Assembly: GCF_907165205.1 (NCBI RefSeq)
Contig: NC_058192.1
Location: forward strand, 4,278,001 to 4,342,000
Direction of reading: 5' to 3'
From: Coccinella septempunctata
Lineage: Eukaryota; Arthropoda; Insecta; Coleoptera; Coccinellidae
Length of the DNA: 64,000 nt
Shown here: piece by piece, positions 58,394 through 64,000 of the stretch
How positions within the stretch are numbered: position 1 is the stretch's first letter
Layout: each line of letters starts with the position of its first letter
Program-made: the position numbers and the translations under genes
Notes under the pieces: generated by a model
Databases searched by the model: none
What the model was told of the DNA's origin: nothing
The model's input: only the letters and a program-made list of their open reading frames with translations

Positions 58394-59325
58394 GAAATCT
58401 TTTCCTTTAATTCCATTATTATATTACTTTTTGTTAGTTTTTGCATGAAATTTAGAATGCTCTCGATGAAATGGCATTTTCTCATGATACATCACGAACT
58501 TATCTTATTGTATATACGCCTATATACAGAAGATCAAGAGCCCGATTCAACGTTACATCACAGATTGTAATCAGCGATGTAAATTGAACGTGAACTTCTA
58601 TTAACTCAATGAATCATTGCTTCTCCACAACCCACTTTAAAGTGAAAAGTCCACCAGGGCTTCCTCAATTACAGTAGAGAATTGGTTCGGTTGTAATTTC
58701 CTGATGGATTTAATCTGCAGCATTTGATCTGAAAACTGACGATGATTACCTGAAAGGCTTCTAATTTACCGACTGAAATTGAATCTACCGGCGACTGGGA
58801 TCGAACAAATCTTCTAGATTCTCTCATTTACTTCGGCAATAATTGTTATTCGACTACATTGTCGATTGGGTTTATGTCGGGGTAGATTTGCCATTGATTC
58901 GGTTTCAATTTATTTTCAGACCAGGGGACATTGTGAATGAGTAGATCAACGAATCGTGTGACAAGATGGTGGACTTCTGGAGGAGGGAGGAATGAGAAGA
59001 AAGAAGGAATCCTTTATGAAATCCTTGATGAGTTATATCTCATATATTCAAAGTAGTAGGCCAAGCACTCATTTGAATTCAGTTGCGATGAAGGATTCGA
59101 ACAGATTTTCGTATCGGCGGATCAGTAGTGGCATTTCCTGCATCAGGTTGTCATTTTGCCGCTTTGTCATAGATATACGGCGCAACCAACAATGCATACA
59201 ATTGCATATGTGGCATCATTGTTCGCCATTGTGTCCATTTAAGCGTCACAATCGGACTATTGATACACCGAGGGTGTAGCTGCTATAGATTAACTATTCA
59301 GGGAGCGATATACCCATTACCTATG
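58394..59325. other. No gene recognised
   Basis: The frame 58992-59279 has no domain and no repeat was noticed. Confidence 0.5.
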
Positions 59326-59586
59326 TAGGGGAGAGTTCCTTTGAATCGGACGGCCCATGAACCGGACGCTACAGTTTTCTACTACACTCGATGGTAATTT
59401 AGCACCCTTTACGTAAATCCCATTTTTGCAACAAGGCGCGAGCCACAGGGTTAGCCATTTTCCAAGAGATATCGATCGATGTTGCAAAAATAGGATTTAC
59501 GTAAAGGATGCTAAATTACTATCGAGTGTAGTAGAAAACTGTAGCGTCCAGTTCATGGGCCGTCCGATTCAAAGGAACTCTCCCCT
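59326..59586. mobile_element. Foldback MITE (261 bp)
   Basis: Arms 59326-59432 and 59481-59586 pair along about 106 bp with only a handful of mismatches; the outer end is TAGGGGAGAGTTCCTTTGAA. Loop 59433-59480. No coding capacity. Possible TA-type target site. Confidence 0.9.
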
Positions 59587-59920
59587 AAATTGATTGATAT
59601 TAGCAATTGTGTCAGTGGCGCTCCCATTCAGGACCAAATAGCCTATTCTAACGTTTGCTGTTTCATTAACACTATCTCTAGCCTGAAACAAACGGCTGGT
59701 CACATCAAAATCCTGGGTTGAACGAATCTCTGGATAACGGCCTAATAAATACCTAGCTTTTCGGACATTTCCGCTCACACCAGTTTACAATTCCAATCTG
59801 AAATGATTATTTTTAGTCGGAATCGAAGTTAGACAAATTCTGAGTATAATTCGTAAAATAATTGAATTGACAATCCTAGGTGTCCAAATTGCACCTCATC
59901 TCGGTTTTTAATTGATAACA
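59587..59920. other. No gene recognised
   Basis: A minus-strand frame at 59569-59778 overlaps the MITE end and is not recognised. Confidence 0.45.
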
Positions 59921-60518
59921 TACGAGGATATATTGAAAAATTCTTAGCCTACTATAGAACCAAACAAAATTTCGATGTCAAAATATCTTATTAATCAACA
60001 TATGCTCCTCTTAATTGGATACATTTATTACAGCGAACCTGCAACGTCCCTAGGCCTTTCAAAAAAATGTTTCTTCTGGCTCTGCAAACTAGACCTCCAC
60101 AGCTTTTATAACCTCATCGTTGGAAAAAAATTTACCACCTTTCAAACCTTCAGTTGAGGAAAGACATGATAGTCGGATGGAGCCAAATTTGGTGAATAAG
60201 GGAGCAGATTTTTGAACACGAAACTTCTTAGGTCTTGGAGAACCAGAGTGTCGCCATTCCATCGATTGTTGCTTTGTTTTTGGATCGTAGAAATGTACCC
60301 AAGTCTCATCCATAGTAACAATTCGGTTTAAGGAGTCTACATCGTTTTCAAATCCAGCACAGATCGAACGCGATGCTTCTACCCTTCCACGCTTTTGGTC
60401 ATCATTCAAACATTTGGGGATCCATTTTGCAGCAATTTTTCTCATGTCCAAATTGACGTAAACTATATGATGAACGCGTTCGTATGAAATATTCAGTGCT
60501 TCAAATATCCGTTTTAGC

Positions 60519-61931
60519 CTTAGAACATAGAACAACAGGAAGGAGCATATTGTTCATTTTGGTGTGACCGAATTTGGTGCACATATGGCGGAATCCATAT
60601 TTCCGGTTTAGCAGTGGCGTAGGGCATAAATAATCTCAATTACTGTCCAACGTAATTTTGGCTAATTTCAGATCGCATTTTTTATTTTTCGAAAGCTTTC
60701 TATTATTGAGTGGAAAGAAAAAAAATATTTTGGGAATACTCTTGTGAAACATAGGAATTAAAATCTCGAAAGATGTGAGTAGGAAAAATGTATTTGTTTT
60801 TCTCTTTGTACTTGTGAATACTGAGAAATAAATAAATTTTGTATATTTATCTATTTAAAAAAAATATATAGAACGTCACTTTTAATGTTTATTGGCTTTT
60901 TAAAAAGAATCAATCTATTATACAAATTCCTTATTCTATCTTCATTTACAGTATTTTTACAAATATAATTCAACCTCGTGTTTAAATAACAATTTGAAAT
61001 ACTTTTAATTAAAAGAGTTTCATGACTCTCTAATGGGGAAAAATCATGAAAAATCATTTCATCAAACACACTTTTTCCAATAAAATGTTTCATTACTTTA
61101 AATGAAACTTCTTCACGGTTAATTTTTTTATTTGAATATGATTGGCTTCTTAAAAATTTTTCTGCAGTCTGGCATATTGCAATGACTCCATTACTTGGGT
61201 AACTCAAACCATCCTTTGATTTTGTTGCAATCAAGGAGTTTAGGAAATCCTCCTTAACTCCAAATAACTGTGCAACACACTGTTCACATTTCAGTTTCTG
61301 TCCCATCTAAATCTACGTCTTTCATCCTTAGGAAATCTGAAACAATAATATTGAGACTAATTAATTTCAGAAATCATAACAGTTTGTCATTCCTGCTTTC
61401 AAAACATTCTTGAAAATTGAATCTACCAAACCCAGTTTGTTCAATTGAAATCCTTATTATCTAATGTCAACTACGCCCATGGTTTGTTCACGATAACGTC
61501 AAAATACATAAACAGGAATACCATTTTAATATTCAAAAAAAGACGTTAATACAGTATGAATAAAACCTACCTGTGAAATGTTACACCGGAATTGTTTTTC
61601 TTTGGTGTTTTTGAATAGCTACAAGCTACACAACTGACCATTTTCTGGAAAAAGTTCCTTACCACAAAAATATCTTATTTTAATAATTTCTTTAGGTAAA
61701 ATAGTTCAGAATTCACTTCACAACTTAATTTCACTCAACTCTACAAAATCCAACACAGTTTAACTCGAAAAATATCCTAAAAATAACAATTTGATATGAA
61801 TTTGATAAAAGCTTCACGTTTGACACCTATATCAAAACAAAACAATGAGTCATAATTTGGTGCACTTCGGTCTCACTTCCTGTCCTTGTATTCGCGTGGA
61901 AATGCTCCTTCCTGTTGTTCTATGTTCTAAG
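60519..61931 (-). mobile_element. P-element-like transposon, internally deleted
   Basis: Perfect 30-bp TIRs: 60519-60548 (CTTAGAACATAGAACAACAG, then GAAGGAGCAT) and 61902-61931. Each end is flanked by GTTTTAGC (60511-60518 and 61932-61939), the 8-bp duplication typical of P elements. Further in, GTGTGACCGAA and GTGAGACCGAA form subterminal inverted repeats. The interior carries a THAP-start exon and a C-terminal piece of the transposase. Length 1413 bp versus roughly 3 kb for full-length P elements. Confidence 0.88.
60851..61641 (-). pseudogene. P-element transposase (THAP domain start plus C-terminal part)
   Basis: Exon 1 (61641-61571) encodes MVSCVACSYSKTPKKNNSGV followed by TFH, the start of a THAP zinc finger. 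It joins via a GTAGGT donor and a TTGTTTCAG acceptor to exon 2 from 61336, which continues RFPKDERRFRWDRN and then meets a stop at the deletion junction. In another frame (61306-60851) the sequence reads CEQCVAQLFGVKEDFLNSLI, SYPSNGVIAICQTAEKFLRS and onwards for 151 residues, resembling the C-terminal part of P/THAP9-type transposases. The central RNase-H-like catalytic region and the GTP-binding region are gone, so the element is not autonomous. Confidence 0.8.
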
Positions 61932-62378
61932 GTTTTAGCCCAATTCGACGGTCTGATAAAATCATGTCATGAACTGCATCGATATTTTCGGGGACTGACA
62001 CAGAAACTGGCCTTCCCGATCGGTCATCACCTTCAATGGAAAATTTATCTCTTTTGAAGCTTGCAGTCCAATTTTTCACGGTCGCATACGAAGGACATTG
62101 ATCACCAAGGGTATTGAGAATATCTTCGTAAATCTGCTTACCTCTTAACCCTTTTAAATACTGGTACTTGATGATGGCTCGATACTGCAATTTTTCGATC
62201 CTCACAATTTCGGTGGACATCTTCTTTCTTTTAATTGATTGCGTACCTCTGGTTTACTTTTTTGACCTCAAACTTCACACTGACACTTCTAATGAGTTAT
62301 TGTTCGTTGCTATGGTAACGCAATTTTCTTTATGGATGTAACTGGTCTGGACTAACTAGATATCAATACATCCTTATA

Positions 62379-63620
62379 TATTGCAGTATTTAAGAGTCTA
62401 AAAAGCAGTGAAAAGATCCTTACCATTTCAATAGGCATCTTTTTTGTATAGGATCAAGTGGAGAGCTCTTTGAAGTGGACAAATTTGTTATCATATCGAG
62501 CATTTTTTCGATTATAAAGAAAGCACAAAGTTCCAGATCTTCTATCTGGTTTATTATTCAATTCCTGAACCGAACATTATAAAAAAACTTTCCTAATCAG
62601 ATCCAAATCGAATCTTCTATTAATTGGCGAGAAATTTAAGGAGGAGCAAGACACCGTGTTCTTGATTCGGCATAAATCGCTGAACACTCTCGTCAAAGTT
62701 CAAGAATACGACAAAAGTTGAAAAGCAAGAAAACTCCATTACCAATATCTGCATTATTTCTCGAGTTTCTCCAGCCACCACTTGTATAATGAAAAATCCT
62801 GATGACGTCAACAATATAGTTCCGGCGACGTTCCAACAAAAGGTTCGCTCCCGTGCGTTTGACAGATTTTAAAAAAGAAAACGGCTCTTGATAACGGCGC
62901 TCTATGCGAAGAGTTTGTATCGAGAATTCTTCGATATAATAATCAGACGGGCTTTCTGTCTGGCGAATATAATATCCGAATATAAACGAGAAAGAGGGAG
63001 ATTAAGTTTGACTCACAATAGGTGTGAAAATGAAGTGATTTCGACTTTGGAAAGATATAACGAACGAAAAGTTTTGAGGGAGAAGTTTTCGAGTCGAATT
63101 GTTAAAGGGAAGAATGAAGCCCTCCTTCTCTCCAGAGAAATGTTGCCGAAATACATGATCCAGAGTTTAGGAACGCAAATAAAATGATCCTCCTATTTTA
63201 GAAAACGTTGGAGCTAGACATGACCAATAATTCTCCAACCTCTATAATTGCTTATAAGACCATAAAAGAACCATATAAAATGAAACGAGGCCCACTTTAT
63301 CAATAGACAAACACATTTTCAATCAGAGATTTAATGTCTTGTTTGTATAGTATGTATAGATAGAGTCCATATTATGGAAACTCGTAAATTTTACCCGAAG
63401 GTTATTTGTCAGACATAAAAGTATTTCAATCTCAGTATCCAAAGAAAAATTATGAGCTCTACTTATGAATCTCATGAAACGGAATTGAAATAAAAAAGAT
63501 TTTTACAGCCTTAAAGACTAGTTTTCAAGCTGATCGGATCTGTAAACTTTCAGGAGTTTGGTATAATGTTTTTAAAAGTAAGTAAAACGGAAAAGGTTCT
63601 TTCACTAATAACCTAGCAAC
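62379..63620. other. No gene recognised
   Basis: Short frames. The one at 62888-63187 begins with TTG, not ATG, and shows no domain. Confidence 0.5.
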
Positions 63621-64000
63621 AAAATGGGGGGTTATAATGCTTGTCCAAACATTTTTTGGTTTTAAATCAACGCTATGTTGCCCGTTCTACGTAAAAGTTT
63701 CTGTTATTACGTATTTTTATCACAATGTCGAATCTCTTCGGAAAATATGTGACGAACATAATTGAAGTTAATACAAGGCTACCAAATCCAGTTATTTGCA
63801 TGGAAAATACAAGAGATCAGTATAATATCATAATAATGCACTAGCTTGAGGAGAGTTAATGTTCGTTATCTTCTTTGGCTAAAGTTTGAATCAGTACATC
63901 AGTTGTAGATTTCAAAAATATTAACCCGAAGATGAAATGCATATGATGCAGTGGTTGGGAATGGGTATCTCCCGAAGGAATTAACAGATAATTACAAGAA
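63621..64000 (+). mobile_element. 1.2-kb TIR element (family 1), partial copy cut by window end
   Basis: Matches 50855-51237 closely from AAAATGGGGGGTTATAATGC on (for example CACAATGTCGAATCTCTTCG). Its outer left TIR is missing, so this copy is 5'-truncated. The rest lies beyond the window. Confidence 0.85.

Larger units (their letters stand above)
59995..62220 (-). pseudogene. Mariner transposase pseudogene, split
   Basis: The N-terminal part (62220-61940) reads MSTEIVRIEKLQYRAIIKYQ to DAVHDMILSDRRIGLKP. The remainder (60510-60089) resumes at FEALNISYERVHHIVYVNLD, includes VTMDETWVHFYDPKTKQQ, then after RVQKSA jumps to GLKGGKFFSNDEVIKAVEV, so most of the catalytic core with the second and third acidic residues is missing. 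Interrupted by the insertion at 60519-61931. Confidence 0.9.
59923..62376 (-). mobile_element. Mariner, interrupted by a P-like element
   Basis: 3' end CGAGGATATATTGAAAAATT at 59923, 5' end ATCAATACATCC at about 62376, flanked by TA (59921-59922, 62377-62378). The two halves (59923-60518 and 61932-62376) are continuous once the insertion at 60519-61931 and one GTTTTAGC copy are removed. Its transposase also has an internal deletion. Confidence 0.9.

Noticed and set aside
62888..63187. 99-codon frame
   Set aside because: TTG start, no domain, no neighbouring splice signals.

Overview
The window looks like insect nuclear DNA, probably from a beetle. It is AT-rich, its genes have GT-AG introns, and it carries many mariner/Tc1, P-like and pogo-like transposon copies, a short internal TTAGG array (the insect telomere motif), a Plus-C-type odorant-binding protein and a cluster of DM9 (DUF3421) genes. 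The beetle assignment is inference from this combination. Nothing here identifies the species.

Layout. The first 9 kb has no recognisable host gene: it starts inside a copy of an unnamed terminal-inverted-repeat (TIR) element, holds a large foldback repeat (2890-3515), a nearly intact Tc1-like element (5932-7418) and the TTAGG array (7537-7590). A four-exon odorant-binding protein gene lies at 9289-10840. From 10.8 to 34.8 kb I see only repeats: a 174-bp tandem array, a polypurine tract, a 251-bp tandem array with an exon-like open frame, four mariner copies or fragments (all defective), two kinds of MITE, and one defective Tc1-like copy. A candidate 60-residue membrane protein sits at 34816-34998 (minus).

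The main gene content is a DM9 cluster at 36.2-46.5 kb. Genes A and B (plus) are compact two-repeat DM9 proteins, each starting with a coding exon of only 4 nt. Gene C (plus) and gene D (minus), arranged tail to tail, begin with a 7-nt coding exon followed by one DM9 exon of identical length (221 bp). They then continue into Ser/His/Cys-rich and Cys-Pro-rich exons; C ends with 17 consecutive Cys-X-Pro tripeptides. Fragment E (plus) has a His-rich exon and a last exon resembling those of C and D, but no DM9 exon that I could find. A and B look like ordinary DM9 proteins; C, D and E look like a derived branch that exchanged the second DM9 repeat for thiol/histidine-rich tails.

From 46.5 kb on there are weak exon candidates, a tRNA-Arg(TCG) gene (49531-49603, minus), two inverted copies of the 1.2-kb TIR element flanking a pogo-like deletion derivative, a two-exon SOX-family HMG-box gene (54849-55693, minus), a nearly full-length Tc1-like transposase frame, a foldback MITE, and a mariner copy interrupted by an internally deleted P-element-like transposon with 30-bp TIRs, an 8-bp target duplication and the start of a THAP-domain transposase. 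The window ends inside another copy of the 1.2-kb element.

Gene models were built by eye from reading frame, splice-site and paralogue agreement. No search or transcript evidence was available.
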